Origin: Actinomycetes bacterium
GTDB lineage: Bacteria > Actinomycetota > Acidimicrobiia > Acidimicrobiales > Microtrichaceae
Reading direction: 5' to 3'
Assembly: GCA_029782335.1 (NCBI GenBank)
Contig: JAKOVA010000199.1
Location: forward strand, 1-58,511
Length of the DNA: 58,511 bases
The notes under the pieces: model-generated
Seen by the model: the letters and a program-made list of their open reading frames with translations, nothing else
Databases searched by the model: none
Told to the model about the DNA's origin: nothing
Program-made: the position numbers and the translations under genes
Part shown: piece after piece, positions 25,846-34,114 of the stretch
How positions within the stretch are numbered: position 1 is the first letter of the stretch
How the letters are laid out: the number at the start of each line of letters is the position of its first letter

Positions 25846-26906
25846 CAGCGCTGCTCGCCGCGACCGCCGAGTTGGTGGAGGTTCCCTCGGAGAGCTTCTC
25901 CGAGGCGCCCCTCGTCGCCCACATCGAGGAGCGGCTCCGGCGTCTCCGCCATCTCGAGGTCACCCGAGTCGGAGACAACCTCGTCGCACGCACCGACCGC
26001 GGTCGGGCTCGCCGGTTGATCCTGGCGGGCCACACCGACACCGTCCCCGCGAACGGCAACGCCGGGGCGCGCATCGAGGGGGACGTGCTGTGGGGCGTCG
26101 GCTCCGCGGACATGAAGGGCGGACTCGCGGTGATGTTGCAGTCGGCGGCCCTTCACGAGGACTCGCCGATCGATCTCACCTACGTCTTCTATGCCCGGGA
26201 GGAAGTGGCGTCCGCCCACAGCGGCCTCGGAGAGTTGATCGAGGCACGTCCCGATCTGCTCGCCGGCGACCTGGCGTTGCTCGGCGAACCGACCGACGGT
26301 GCGCTCGAAGCGGGGTGCCAGGGGTCGATCCGTGCGGAGGTCACCTTCTCCGGAACGCGGGCGCACACCGCACGAGCGTGGATGGGCCGCAACGCGATCC
26401 ACCGTCTCGGTGGTCTCTTGAGCGCCCTCGACGTTCACGAGCCGCGTCGAGCGGTCATCCAGGGCTGCGAGTTCCGCGAGGCGCTCCAAGCCGTCGGGAT
26501 CACGGGCGGGGTCTCGGGCAATGTGGTGCCCGACGCGGCAACGCTCACGATCGCCCACCGCTTCGCCCCCGACACCACGTTGGAGGGAGCGGAGGCGACG
26601 CTGCGGGAGTTCCTCGCTCCGTGGCTCGAAGACGGTGACGGGATCACGATCGTCGATCGTGCTCCCGCGGCGCACCCGTCCCTCGACGAGCCGCTGCTCG
26701 CCACGCTGATCGAGCGCCACCGCCTGGAGGTTCGCTCCAAGTTGGGCTGGACCGACGTGGCGCGTTTCGCTGCGTTGGGGGTCGCGGCGGCGAACTTCGG
26801 TCCGGGGGATCCAACCCTGGCGCACACCGCGGAGGAGCACGTCACCGCCGCGAGCCTGGAGCGGGTGTGGCAGGTCATTGACGACGTGGTGCGTCACGGA
26901 ATCTGA
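25842..26906 (+). CDS. dapE: succinyl-diaminopimelate desuccinylase
   Basis: 354 aa M20-family di-zinc hydrolase; removes succinate from N-succinyl-LL-DAP. Metal and catalytic motifs: LAGHTDTVPANGN (His ligand, catalytic Asp), GVGSADMKGGLA (bridging Asp), YAREEVAS (catalytic Glu and Glu ligand), LGEPTDGALEAGCQGS, and a C-terminal His in TLAHTAEEHV. GTG start overlaps the dapC stop. This is the last gene of the miaA-to-dapE run; the following gene has its own promoter-like hexamer. Confidence 0.92.
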   Translation: MTALLAATAELVEVPSESFSEAPLVAHIEERLRRLRHLEVTRVGDNLVARTDRGRARRLILAGHTDTVPANGNAGARIEGDVLWGVGSADMKGGLAVMLQSAALHEDSPIDLTYVFYAREEVASAHSGLGELIEARPDLLAGDLALLGEPTDGALEAGCQGSIRAEVTFSGTRAHTARAWMGRNAIHRLGGLLSALDVHEPRRAVIQGCEFREALQAVGITGGVSGNVVPDAATLTIAHRFAPDTTLEGAEATLREFLAPWLEDGDGITIVDRAPAAHPSLDEPLLATLIERHRLEVRSKLGWTDVARFAALGVAAANFGPGDPTLAHTAEEHVTAASLERVWQVIDDVVRHGI

Positions 26907-26948
26907 CCCCTCCCACCACCGTGGCCGCCGCCCCGGCAGACTGAGACG

Positions 26949-27728
26949 GTGACGGTTTCTGTCCCACAACGGATTCGCCCCTCGATGTGGTGGGTTGCGT
27001 TCGCCATCGCGTTGATGGTCGCCGGCCCCGTCGGCTGTCTCGCTGCGGTCGGTTCGGCAGCGCTCGACATGATCGACCACGCCGATGACTACGGGCGCTT
27101 CGAGTTGCCGGTCGAGGGTCAACCGATCCGCTTCTCGGAAACCGTGTCGGACGGGACCGTCTACCGGCGGAGCACCTCGGACTTCGACGGGGTGATCCAG
27201 ATGCGCTTGGTCGGTCCTGACGGCACGGTGGTGCTGATGAAGTCGAGCGGGAGTCGCACCTTCGACTACTCGAACGGCTCGACCCAGACGCGACTCGTCG
27301 AGCTCGGAACCTTCGAGATCACCCAACCGGGCACGTACCGGCTCACCGCCAGCTCAACGGCCTCCTCACCCCAGGAGCTGTGGATCGGGCGATCGGGGCT
27401 CACCTCGGTCGTCAAGCGGTCGGGGCTTCCGGTCCTCGTGGGCTCGCTGGCCGGCCTGCTCGGGCTCGTGTTGTTGGTGGTCCTGCTGGTGCGGCGGGGC
27501 CGATCGAAGGCGGCCCAGCGGAACGGCCCCTGGAGCGGCACCGGTGGATATCCGCCGCCGACCTACCCGCCACCGGGATATCCGCCAGCACCGCCGACCT
27601 ACCCGCCACCGGGATATCCGCCAGCACCGCCGACCTACCCGCCACCGGGATATCCGCCAGCACCGCCGGCTGACCCGCCGGCGGACCCGCAGTACCCACC
27701 GGCGCCCCCACCTCCGCCACCCGGCTGA
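26949..27728 (+). CDS. membrane protein with extracytoplasmic domain and proline-rich repeat tail
   Basis: 259 aa. Membrane segment near residues 14-38 (WWVAFAIALMVAGPVGCLAAV), an extracellular beta-rich domain of about 110 residues (FSETVSDGTVYRRSTSDF, GTYRLTASS), a second membrane segment (LPVLVGSLAGLLGLVLLVVLLV), then a cytoplasmic Pro/Tyr/Gly tail built of a 12-residue repeat (core TYPPPGYPPA). Function unknown. The hexamer CAGACT is 6 nt before the GTG. Such tails occur in actinobacterial envelope proteins and may mediate protein contacts. Confidence 0.65.
   Translation: MTVSVPQRIRPSMWWVAFAIALMVAGPVGCLAAVGSAALDMIDHADDYGRFELPVEGQPIRFSETVSDGTVYRRSTSDFDGVIQMRLVGPDGTVVLMKSSGSRTFDYSNGSTQTRLVELGTFEITQPGTYRLTASSTASSPQELWIGRSGLTSVVKRSGLPVLVGSLAGLLGLVLLVVLLVRRGRSKAAQRNGPWSGTGGYPPPTYPPPGYPPAPPTYPPPGYPPAPPTYPPPGYPPAPPADPPADPQYPPAPPPPPPG
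27548..27669 (+). repeat. 36-bp tandem repeat inside the proline-rich tail
   Basis: A 36-bp unit beginning TATCCGCCAGCACC is repeated from 27579 and 27615, with a shortened copy at 27548 and a partial one at 27651. Copies are almost identical at the DNA level, which suggests recent slippage and possible length variation between strains. Period 36 keeps the frame. Confidence 0.85.
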
Positions 27729-27771
27729 GGGGACGTCGCGTCGGGCCGACGGCGCGTCGTAGTGTCGGGTG

Positions 27772-28896
27772 ATGACCACCGAAGAGGAAGTCCGCGCCCG
27801 TCTCGACGCCCGTCGCGCCGATCCCGCCTGGGTCGAACCGGTCGCGTTCGGCCTCGGCCTCGCCAACATCGCTGCAAGCGGCAAGATCCTCGATGTCGCG
27901 TTCCCCGTCGTGAACCGGCAGGAGAATGCCGGCTTCGCCGCAGCGGTTGCGGAGGCATCGGGCCTTGCCGACGTGATCGGGACCAACGTGGTCTCCCGAG
28001 AGGCGCTCCGAGATGCGCTCGCGATCCTCCACCCCCTCACGGCAGCAGGTGGTGACCACCCGAACGTCGATGCCGCGGGAGCCCTCCTGAGCGCCCTTGA
28101 TGCGCCCGAGAGTCCGTGGGGCACGACGCGTCAGCTCCTGATCGTCGGGATTCGCGACCTCGGGGACGCGCCGGTCGACGCGGCGGACGTGTACCTGCGC
28201 CTCCATCTGCTGTCGTACCGCAAGGTCGCCCCGCACGGAGCGAACCTCGACGGACTGTTCGGTCTGCTCTCGAATGTCGTGTGGACGAACGTCGGGCCCG
28301 CGGACCCCGACGATTTCGAGCTGCGTCGCGTCGCGTTCCGAGCCTCGGGCGGCCAGATCGAGGTATTGGGGATCGACAAGTTCCCCCGGATGACCGACTA
28401 CGTCGTGCCCAGCGGTGTGCGGATCGCGGACGCGTCGCGTGTGCGTCTCGGGGCACACCTCGCTGAGGGCACGACGGTCATGCACGAAGGATTCGTCAAC
28501 TTCAACGCCGGGACACTCGGCGCGGCGATGGTCGAGGGACGGATCTCGGCTGGTGTCGTAGTCGGCGCGAACACCGACATCGGCGGCGGATCATCCATCA
28601 TGGGGACGCTCTCCGGCGGGGGGACCCAGGTCATTCGCCTCGGCGAGAAGTGCCTGTTGGGTGCGAACGCCGGCATCGGCATCTCCCTCGGCGACGGCTG
28701 CACTGTTGAGGCGGGCCTCTACGTGACCGCCGGAACCCTGGTGACCCTTCCCGACGGCGAGGTGGTCAAAGCCCGGCAGCTCAGCGGACGGTCCGGTCTG
28801 CTGTTCCGACGGAACTCGCGCACGGGTGTGGTGGAGGCGCTGTCCACGAGCGGCTCGTGGGAGGGCCTCAACACCGACCTGCACGCGAACCTCTGA
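27772..28896 (+). CDS. dapD: 2,3,4,5-tetrahydropyridine-2,6-dicarboxylate N-succinyltransferase
   Basis: 374 aa. It transfers succinyl from succinyl-CoA to tetrahydrodipicolinate. The C-terminal half shows hexapeptide left-handed beta-helix repeats ([69 protein letters not shown]), as in the actinobacterial long DapD type. ATG 27772 is 6 nt after TAGTGT (27760-27765); the adjacent GTG 27769 is less likely. It completes dapD-dapC-dapE-dapF within this window. Convergent with lexA, 6 bp apart. Confidence 0.9.
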   Translation: MTTEEEVRARLDARRADPAWVEPVAFGLGLANIAASGKILDVAFPVVNRQENAGFAAAVAEASGLADVIGTNVVSREALRDALAILHPLTAAGGDHPNVDAAGALLSALDAPESPWGTTRQLLIVGIRDLGDAPVDAADVYLRLHLLSYRKVAPHGANLDGLFGLLSNVVWTNVGPADPDDFELRRVAFRASGGQIEVLGIDKFPRMTDYVVPSGVRIADASRVRLGAHLAEGTTVMHEGFVNFNAGTLGAAMVEGRISAGVVVGANTDIGGGSSIMGTLSGGGTQVIRLGEKCLLGANAGIGISLGDGCTVEAGLYVTAGTLVTLPDGEVVKARQLSGRSGLLFRRNSRTGVVEALSTSGSWEGLNTDLHANL

Positions 28897-28908
28897 GCGC
28901 CCTCAGAG
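28891..28908. terminator. short palindrome across the dapD and lexA stop codons
   Basis: CTCTGAG (28891-28897), four-base loop, CTCAGAG (28902-28908). Both stop codons of the convergent genes lie inside it. There is no T-run, so if it terminates at all it would be a weak, bidirectional, non-canonical terminator. Confidence 0.3.
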
Positions 28909-29568
28909 CCGGCGCAGCACGGTTACCACTCGCCCGTAGATCTGGACCTCGTCGGGGTTGAAGACCATCGGCTCCATGTGCGGGTTCGCGGGTTGCAGCA
29001 CGATCCGCCGCCCGTCACGACGGAAGGTCTTCACCGTGGCCTCCTCGCCGGGAATCCCCGCAACCACGACGTCGCCTGCATCGGCGTCGGGTTGCGCCCG
29101 GACGACCACATAATCGCCGTCGAAGATTCCCGCCTCGATCATCGACTCGCCGCGGACACGCAGCATGAACAGCTCGCCCTCGCCCGTGAAGTCGGCGGGC
29201 AGCGGCACCAACTCCTCGACGTGCTCCTGGGCGATCACCCCGGTGCCGGCGGCGACGTCGCCCACCAGGGGGACGTGACGAACCTGTGCGCGATCTGCAG
29301 TGGCGCCGGAGGCCGAGTCGTAGCGGACGATGATCGCCCGTGGCTTGGAGGGATCCTTGCGGAGGTACCCCAGCCGCTGGAGCGTCTCGATGTGGGTGTG
29401 CACCGACGAGGGGGAGGCCAGCCCGACGGCCTTGCCGATCTCGCGTACCGAGGGCGGATAGCCGTGTTCGCGGACCATCTGCTCGATGAACTTCAGGATC
29501 GCGAGTTGGCGCTCGGTGATCGGCGCTTCGGCCGGGGCAACGGTGTGGGACCGGGACGTTGGGGTCAT
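28903..29568 (-). CDS. lexA: SOS repressor LexA
   Basis: 221 aa from ATG 29568, which has AGGAG upstream; the extra N-terminal codons to 29622 overlap an SOS box and are rejected. Winged HTH at residues about 16-72 (ITERQLAILKFIEQMVREHGYPPSVREIGKAVGL, SPSSVHTHIETLQRLGYL). The cleavage site is Ala107-Gly108 in VAAGTGV; the Ser/Lys dyad is Ser142 (GESMIEAG) and Lys180 (EATVKTF). It represses SOS genes until RecA filaments trigger self-cleavage. One SOS box lies in its own 5' leader and three more in the divergent promoter region, so it autoregulates. Confidence 0.96.
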   Translation of the reverse strand: MTPTSRSHTVAPAEAPITERQLAILKFIEQMVREHGYPPSVREIGKAVGLASPSSVHTHIETLQRLGYLRKDPSKPRAIIVRYDSASGATADRAQVRHVPLVGDVAAGTGVIAQEHVEELVPLPADFTGEGELFMLRVRGESMIEAGIFDGDYVVVRAQPDADAGDVVVAGIPGEEATVKTFRRDGRRIVLQPANPHMEPMVFNPDEVQIYGRVVTVLRRL

Positions 29569-29597
29569 GGGAGCTCCTGGTGCTGCGGCGAGCCCGT

Positions 29598-29699
29598 CGA
29601 ACGGGTGTTTGGAGGGTAGCACAGGAAGGTGACATACGGAACGGATGTTCGACCTTGACGGCGAACATCCGTTCTGCCAATCTGCCGAACAGGCGTTCG
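29598..29699. promoter_or_regulatory. cluster of four SOS boxes between lexA and the LysM gene
   Basis: GAAC-N4-GTTC/T sites: 29598-29611 (CGAACGGGTGTTTG), 29638-29651 (GGAACGGATGTTCG), 29662-29675 (CGAACATCCGTTCT) and 29686-29699 (CGAACAGGCGTTCG, identical to the recA box). On the plus strand TTGACG (29655-29660) and CAATCT (29678-29683), 17 bp apart, bracket the third box. Facing lexA, the second box lies near TATGTC, a possible -10. Confidence 0.85.
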
Positions 29700-29710
29700 C
29701 CGCCCTTCAG

Positions 29711-29732
29711 TGTCACACCCCATCCGGAGACT
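29711..29732 (+). promoter_or_regulatory. LysM-gene promoter sharing the recA element
   Basis: TGTCACAC (29711-29718), eight bases, then GAGACT (29727-29732), which is 6 nt before the ATG. The sequence from TGTCACAC through the spacer is identical to the one at recA (18988-19003). This suggests a second DNA-damage regulator acts on both genes besides LexA. Confidence 0.6.
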
Positions 29733-29738
29733 GTCGCC

Positions 29739-30158
29739 ATGACTGCCGTGCTCACCGATCTCTCGAACCACCCAACGCCTCGACTGGTCCTCGTCGAGGG
29801 TGGGCGTGCCCCTGCTGCACGCCGCCGTCGTGCCCTCTATCGCCGGCGTCGCCTCGCCGCGCTCGTCATCGTGGGCGTGGCGCTGTGGGCGGCCATCCAG
29901 CTCGTGTCGGTGATGGTGCCGGTGCTGCTCGAGGGCGAGTCCGCGACCACGTCACCCCGGGCAACGCTCGAGATCCACGGCGATCGGTACGTCGCTCAGC
30001 CCGGCGACACGATGTGGGCCATCGCCCGAGCGTTGACCCCCAGCGGCGACGTGCGTGCCACGGTCCATCGTCTCGTCGAGACCAACGGTTTCGACACGCT
30101 GGCGGTCGGTCAGGAGGTCCGGATCCCCGCCGAGTTGGTCGGCCGCACGGCCGCATAG
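29739..30158 (+). CDS. LysM-domain membrane protein, probable SOS-induced division inhibitor (YneA/ChiZ-like)
   Basis: 139 aa from ATG 29739. A basic stretch (RRRRALYRRRRLAALV) leads into one transmembrane helix (ALVIVGVALWAAIQLVSVMV), then an external LysM peptidoglycan-binding domain (YVAQPGDTMWAIARAL through LAVGQEVRIPAEL). Small LysM membrane proteins divergent from lexA halt division during SOS in Bacillus (YneA) and mycobacteria (ChiZ); the position and three SOS boxes at its promoter support the same job. Function is inferred. The last 49 bp overlap the convergent RibD-like gene. Confidence 0.8.
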   Translation: MTAVLTDLSNHPTPRLVLVEGGRAPAARRRRALYRRRRLAALVIVGVALWAAIQLVSVMVPVLLEGESATTSPRATLEIHGDRYVAQPGDTMWAIARALTPSGDVRATVHRLVETNGFDTLAVGQEVRIPAELVGRTAA

Positions 30159-30871
30159 GCGAGAAACAGATCATCGCCGTCGTGGAGGACCGAGCGGAGG
30201 CGGAACTGCGCCTCGACGTCGGTATCGAGATGAGTGATCCGGCTCGACGTGCCGAGCACCGCAACCGCGCCGATGGTCAGGTACCACTCGTCGACGAGAC
30301 CTTTCGCAACGAACTGGCCGAGCAGTCGCGGGCCGCCTTCGCACAAGACGACGCCGATCTGACGGTCGGCCAACGCAGCGAGGGCGGCCCGAGGTTCCAC
30401 GCCCAAGTCGCCTGCGACGAGCACCTCCGCAACGTCGCCGAGCCGCTCGCGCTCCTCCACGGGACTGTCCGCTCCCGTCAGGACGATCGGTCGTTCTGCT
30501 GGGTCCTCAACCTCGAAACACGGCAGATCCGCCGGCAGGTGCAACGTGCCGCTCACGATCACCAGGCGGGGCCGCACCCCATCCGGGCGAGGCTTCGGCG
30601 GCCGGTACCGCTCGGTCCGAACCGTGGCCGCACCGGCGAGAATCGCGTCGGGAACCTCTCGGAGCGCATGGAAGATCACCCGGTCGCCGGGGCCGGCCAA
30701 CGACCCAGAGCGCCCGGCGCGGGTCGCCGCGCCATCGATGCTCGCCACCATGTTCGCCATCACCCACGGCCGGTCGTTGACGACGCGATCGGCCCGGAGG
30801 TGGTTCGCGACGGCGTCGCCGGGGGAGTCGTTTGCACCATCGGAGGGGTCGGTCGGCCAGATCCGTTGCAC
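30110..30871 (-). CDS. RibD C-terminal-type reductase (dihydrofolate reductase-like)
   Basis: 253 aa from GTG 30871, 8 nt after minus-strand TACGGT. The DHFR-like RibD C-terminal fold is recognised by RPWVMANMVASIDGAAT, a GDRVIFHALREVPDAILAGAATVRTERY segment, VVLCEGGPRLLGQF and LVDEWYLTI. In riboflavin synthesis this domain reduces the ribose of a pyrimidine intermediate with NADPH. A stand-alone copy without the deaminase half may be RibD2-like or reduce another substrate. No other riboflavin gene is in the window. The frame upstream to 30985 runs over DnaA boxes and is rejected. Confidence 0.78.
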   Translation of the reverse strand: MQRIWPTDPSDGANDSPGDAVANHLRADRVVNDRPWVMANMVASIDGAATRAGRSGSLAGPGDRVIFHALREVPDAILAGAATVRTERYRPPKPRPDGVRPRLVIVSGTLHLPADLPCFEVEDPAERPIVLTGADSPVEERERLGDVAEVLVAGDLGVEPRAALAALADRQIGVVLCEGGPRLLGQFVAKGLVDEWYLTIGAVAVLGTSSRITHLDTDVEAQFRLRSVLHDGDDLFLAYAAVRPTNSAGIRTS

Positions 30872-30908
30872 GGAGCGGCACCGTATCGGAGCGCTTCCAC
30901 GCGGATTC

Positions 30909-31098
30909 TTTTCCACACAGCTTCTTTTCCACAAGGTGATCCACCGGGGTGTGGAGGACGGAAGCCCACGAAATGCGGTGGCCATCGCTTGGGAAACCGT
31001 CGGTTCCCCCGCTCACGACCACGGAACTCGCTGCCCTTGCCACCCTTCGCGACCGCCAGGGTGCCGACCCACGCAGCGCTCCCACCCACTGTGGATAA
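30909..31098. promoter_or_regulatory. three DnaA-box-like sites upstream of nrdJ
   Basis: TTTTCCACA at 30909-30917 and 30925-30933 (16 bp apart), and the perfect box TTATCCACA on the minus strand at 31090-31098. All fit TTWTNCACA. They lie in the 483-bp non-coding interval between the RibD-like gene and nrdJ. DnaA control of ribonucleotide reductase promoters is known in E. coli; no replication-origin genes are nearby, so a regulatory role is more likely than an origin. Confidence 0.5.
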
Positions 31099-31150
31099 GT
31101 CGGGCGAAATTCACAGGGTCATCCTCTTTTCGTTCACAGGCGTTGCTTCG

Positions 31151-31354
31151 TAGGGTGCGAGGACGTGCGGCGTGGCGTGGAGAACCGGAAGGGTGGCGGA
31201 GTTCGTCTCGGAGTTGGAGGCGAACGACTCCTTGGGGTCGGAGGTGGCAACGGGTGCCCGCAGGGCCGAAGGCTGACCTCACCCCAACCTGGCTCTCCAC
31301 GCCGCGACCGGCGCGCGAGAGTGTGATCACCACCCCTCCACAGGAAGGCCTGCC
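31151..31354 (+). promoter_or_regulatory. structured 5' leader of nrdJ (candidate cis-regulatory RNA)
   Basis: TAGGGT (31151-31156) is a likely -10, giving a leader of about 190 nt. A 13-bp helix closes it: 31171-31183 (core GGCGTGGAGA) with 31294-31306 (core TCTCCACGCC). Inside, GTTCG/CGAAC (31201-31205 with 31221-31225) forms a hairpin, and TTGGGG/CCCCAA (31232-31237 with 31282-31287) stacks on GAGGT/ACCTC (31241-31245 with 31276-31280). The cobalamin-riboswitch B12 box is not seen. A conserved motif named nrdJ has been reported upstream of such genes; I cannot confirm identity with it. Confidence 0.55.
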
Positions 31355-34114
31355 ATGTCGGTGACCCACGACCACATCCGAGAAGGTCTCCATCGCTGCT
31401 TCACGATCCCGGGCGTCCATCCCTATGACGAACTGACCTGGGAACGCCGGGACGCGCTGCTGATCGATCACCGGGACGGCTCCTATGCGTTCGAACAACG
31501 GGGGGTCGAGTTCCCGGCGTCGTGGTCGCTCAACGCATCGAACATCGTCGCCCAGAAGTACTTCCGCGGGCGCCTCGGGACCCCCGAGCGCGAGTCGTCG
31601 CTTCGCCAGCTGATCGACCGCGTCGTCGACACGATCACCGGCTGGGGCGTCGAGGGCGGCTACTTCGCAGACGACGAAGAGGCCGAGGTGTTCCGCCTCG
31701 AGCTCACGTGGCTCCTCGTCAACCAGCGCCTCGCCTTCAACAGCCCCGTCTGGTTCAACATCGGCGTCGCAGGCGCTCCGAAGCAGGCGAGCGCCTGTTT
31801 CATCCTGTCGGTTGAAGACTCGATGGACTCGATCCTCGAGTGGTACCGGGAGGAAGGCGTCATCTTCAAGGGCGGTTCGGGCTCCGGCGTCAACCTGTCC
31901 AAGATCCGCTCGTCCAAGGAGCATCTCCGCGGTGGAGGGACGGCCTCGGGACCGGTGAGCTTCATGCGCGGCGCCGACGCGTCAGCGGGGACGATCAAGA
32001 GCGGCGGCAAGACGCGCCGCGCCGCGAAGATGGTGATGCTCGATGTCGATCATCCCGACGTCGACGACTTCATCTGGTGCAAGGCGCGTGAGGAGCGCAA
32101 GGCCCGCGTGCTTCGCGACGCGGGTTTCGACATGGGCCTCGACGGCGCCGATGCGTTCTCGGTCCAGTACCAGAACGCCAACAACTCCGTGCGCCTCTCC
32201 GACGAGTTCATGCAGGCGGTGCTCGATGACGCCCCCTGGGATCTCCACGCCGTCACGACCGGCGAGGTGCTCGAGACGGTTCGGGCGCGCGACCTCTTCG
32301 CCGACATCGCCGCTGCGGCCTGGGAGTGCGCGGACCCGGGCGTGCAGTTCACGACGACGATCAACCATTGGCACACGCTGGCCGCGACGGCACCGATCAA
32401 CGGGTCCAACCCGTGCTCGGAGTACATGAGCGTCGATGACAGCGCCTGCAACCTCGCGAGCATCAATCTGCTGCCGTTCCTCGAGGACGACGGCACCTTC
32501 GACATCGAGGGCTTCCGTCACGCAGCCGAGATCTCCATCGTCGCCCAGGAGATTCTCGTCGGCAACGCCGACTACCCGACCCCGGCGATCGCAGAGAACA
32601 CGCTGCGCTTCCGCCAACTCGGCCTCGGCTACACCAACCTCGGGGCGCTGCTCATGGCGCTCGGCGCCGCGTACGACTCCGACGCCGGCCGCAGTTGGGC
32701 CGCCGCGATCACCGCCACCATGACCGGCCACGCGTATCTCACCTCGGCACGCCTCGCCCGTCGAATGGGCGCGTACGACGGCTTCGAGGAGAACCGCGAG
32801 CATCAGCTCCGCGTGCTCGAGCAGCACCGCGCGGCGCTCGATGACATCAACGCCACGCTCGCGCCGGCGGCGCTGCTCGACGCTGCACGCGACGCGTGGG
32901 ACGAAGCGATCTCGCTCGCGAACGAGGTCGGCGTCCGCAACTCCCAGGTGACGGTGCTCGCGCCGACGGGAACCATCAGCTTCCTCCTCGACTGCGACAC
33001 GACCGGTATCGAACCCGACCTGGGTCTGGTGAAGACGAAGCGGCTCGTGGGTGGCGGCACGATGCAGATCGTCAACCAGACCGTGCCCCGTGCGCTGCGC
33101 CGCCTCGGCTACGACGAGTCCCAGGTCAGCGACATCCTCGCCTGGGTCGCCGAGCACCACTCGATGGTGGGTGCGCCGCATCTTCGTCCGGAGCATCTCC
33201 CGGTGTTCGCCTGTTCGATGGGGGAGCTGACCATCGACGCGCTGGGCCACGTGCGGATGATGGCGGCGGCTCAGCCGTTCCTCAGCGGTGCAATCTCCAA
33301 GACGGCGAACGTTCCCGAGGAGACCACGCCGGAGGAGATCGAAACGCTACTCCTCGAATCCTGGCGCCTCGGCCTCAAGGCGCTCGCGATCTACCGGGAC
33401 AACTGCAAGGTCGGCCAGCCGCTGAGCACGGGAACGGACGCCAACGCGACTGCATCGAACGCTGGGGTGCCCGGCAGCGTCGCCGAGTCCATGCCGGTCG
33501 CCGCATCACCGGTCCGCGAGAAGCTGCCGCGCTCGCGTCGCTCGCAGACCTTCGAGTTCCGCGTCGCCGACTGCAAGGGCTTCGTGACCGTCGGTGAGTA
33601 CGACGATGGTCGTCCCGGTGAGCTGTTCATTCGGGTCTCCAAGCAGGGCTCGACCCTCGCCGGGATCATGGATGCGTTCGCGATTTCCGTCAGCCACGGC
33701 CTCCAGTACGGCGTGCCGCTGCGTGCGTTCGTCGCGGCCTTCGTCGGGATGCGCTTCGAGCCCGCCGGCATGACCGACGATCCCGAGGTCCGGATCGCGA
33801 CGAGCCTCATCGACTATCTGTTCCGCCGGCTTGCGCTCGAGTACCTCGGCAGCGACGAGCGCCACGAGTTGGGCATCTTCTCGGTGTCGGAGCGCACGCA
33901 ACCAACGTTGCCGGGTGTGGAGGAGGCGGTCGCGACCAGTACGACCGGCCCCGATCTGGTGGCAGACCCGCCGTCGGCCCCACGCGTGGAAGCCGCAACG
34001 AAGTTCGCGGTCGCTCCCGATGCACCGTTGTGCATGCAGTGCGGAGTCCGGATGCAGCGTGCCGGGTCGTGCTACAGCTGTAGCGAGTGCGGCGCCACCT
34101 CAGGCTGTAGCTGA
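31355..34114 (+). CDS. nrdJ: adenosylcobalamin-dependent (class II) ribonucleotide reductase
   Basis: 919 aa; reduces ribonucleotides to deoxyribonucleotides with an AdoCbl-derived radical and needs no separate radical-generating subunit. Visible: FNSPVWFNIGV, FKGGSGSGVNLSKIRS, the active-site NPCSEYM with Cys354, NLASINL, LAPTGTISFLLDCDTTGIEPD, a TSCPD-type domain (VTVGEYDDGRPGELFIRVSKQGSTLAGIMDAF) and a cysteine-rich end (CMQCGVRMQRAGSCYSCSECG) that probably recycles the active-site disulfide. Ribosome-binding site GGAAGG. The upstream region has DnaA boxes and a structured leader. Confidence 0.95.
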   Translation: MSVTHDHIREGLHRCFTIPGVHPYDELTWERRDALLIDHRDGSYAFEQRGVEFPASWSLNASNIVAQKYFRGRLGTPERESSLRQLIDRVVDTITGWGVEGGYFADDEEAEVFRLELTWLLVNQRLAFNSPVWFNIGVAGAPKQASACFILSVEDSMDSILEWYREEGVIFKGGSGSGVNLSKIRSSKEHLRGGGTASGPVSFMRGADASAGTIKSGGKTRRAAKMVMLDVDHPDVDDFIWCKAREERKARVLRDAGFDMGLDGADAFSVQYQNANNSVRLSDEFMQAVLDDAPWDLHAVTTGEVLETVRARDLFADIAAAAWECADPGVQFTTTINHWHTLAATAPINGSNPCSEYMSVDDSACNLASINLLPFLEDDGTFDIEGFRHAAEISIVAQEILVGNADYPTPAIAENTLRFRQLGLGYTNLGALLMALGAAYDSDAGRSWAAAITATMTGHAYLTSARLARRMGAYDGFEENREHQLRVLEQHRAALDDINATLAPAALLDAARDAWDEAISLANEVGVRNSQVTVLAPTGTISFLLDCDTTGIEPDLGLVKTKRLVGGGTMQIVNQTVPRALRRLGYDESQVSDILAWVAEHHSMVGAPHLRPEHLPVFACSMGELTIDALGHVRMMAAAQPFLSGAISKTANVPEETTPEEIETLLLESWRLGLKALAIYRDNCKVGQPLSTGTDANATASNAGVPGSVAESMPVAASPVREKLPRSRRSQTFEFRVADCKGFVTVGEYDDGRPGELFIRVSKQGSTLAGIMDAFAISVSHGLQYGVPLRAFVAAFVGMRFEPAGMTDDPEVRIATSLIDYLFRRLALEYLGSDERHELGIFSVSERTQPTLPGVEEAVATSTTGPDLVADPPSAPRVEAATKFAVAPDAPLCMQCGVRMQRAGSCYSCSECGATSGCS

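Noticed and set aside
27548-27669. CRISPR array
   Set aside because: 36-bp repeats are contiguous with no unique spacers and encode an in-frame 12-residue protein repeat.
30909-31098. chromosomal replication origin
   Set aside because: Only three DnaA boxes, no AT-rich unwinding region, and none of dnaA, dnaN, rpmH, rsmG or parAB nearby.
31151-31354. AdoCbl riboswitch upstream of nrdJ
   Set aside because: The conserved B12 box and GCCACTG-type core segments were looked for and not found, so only an unclassified structured leader is claimed.
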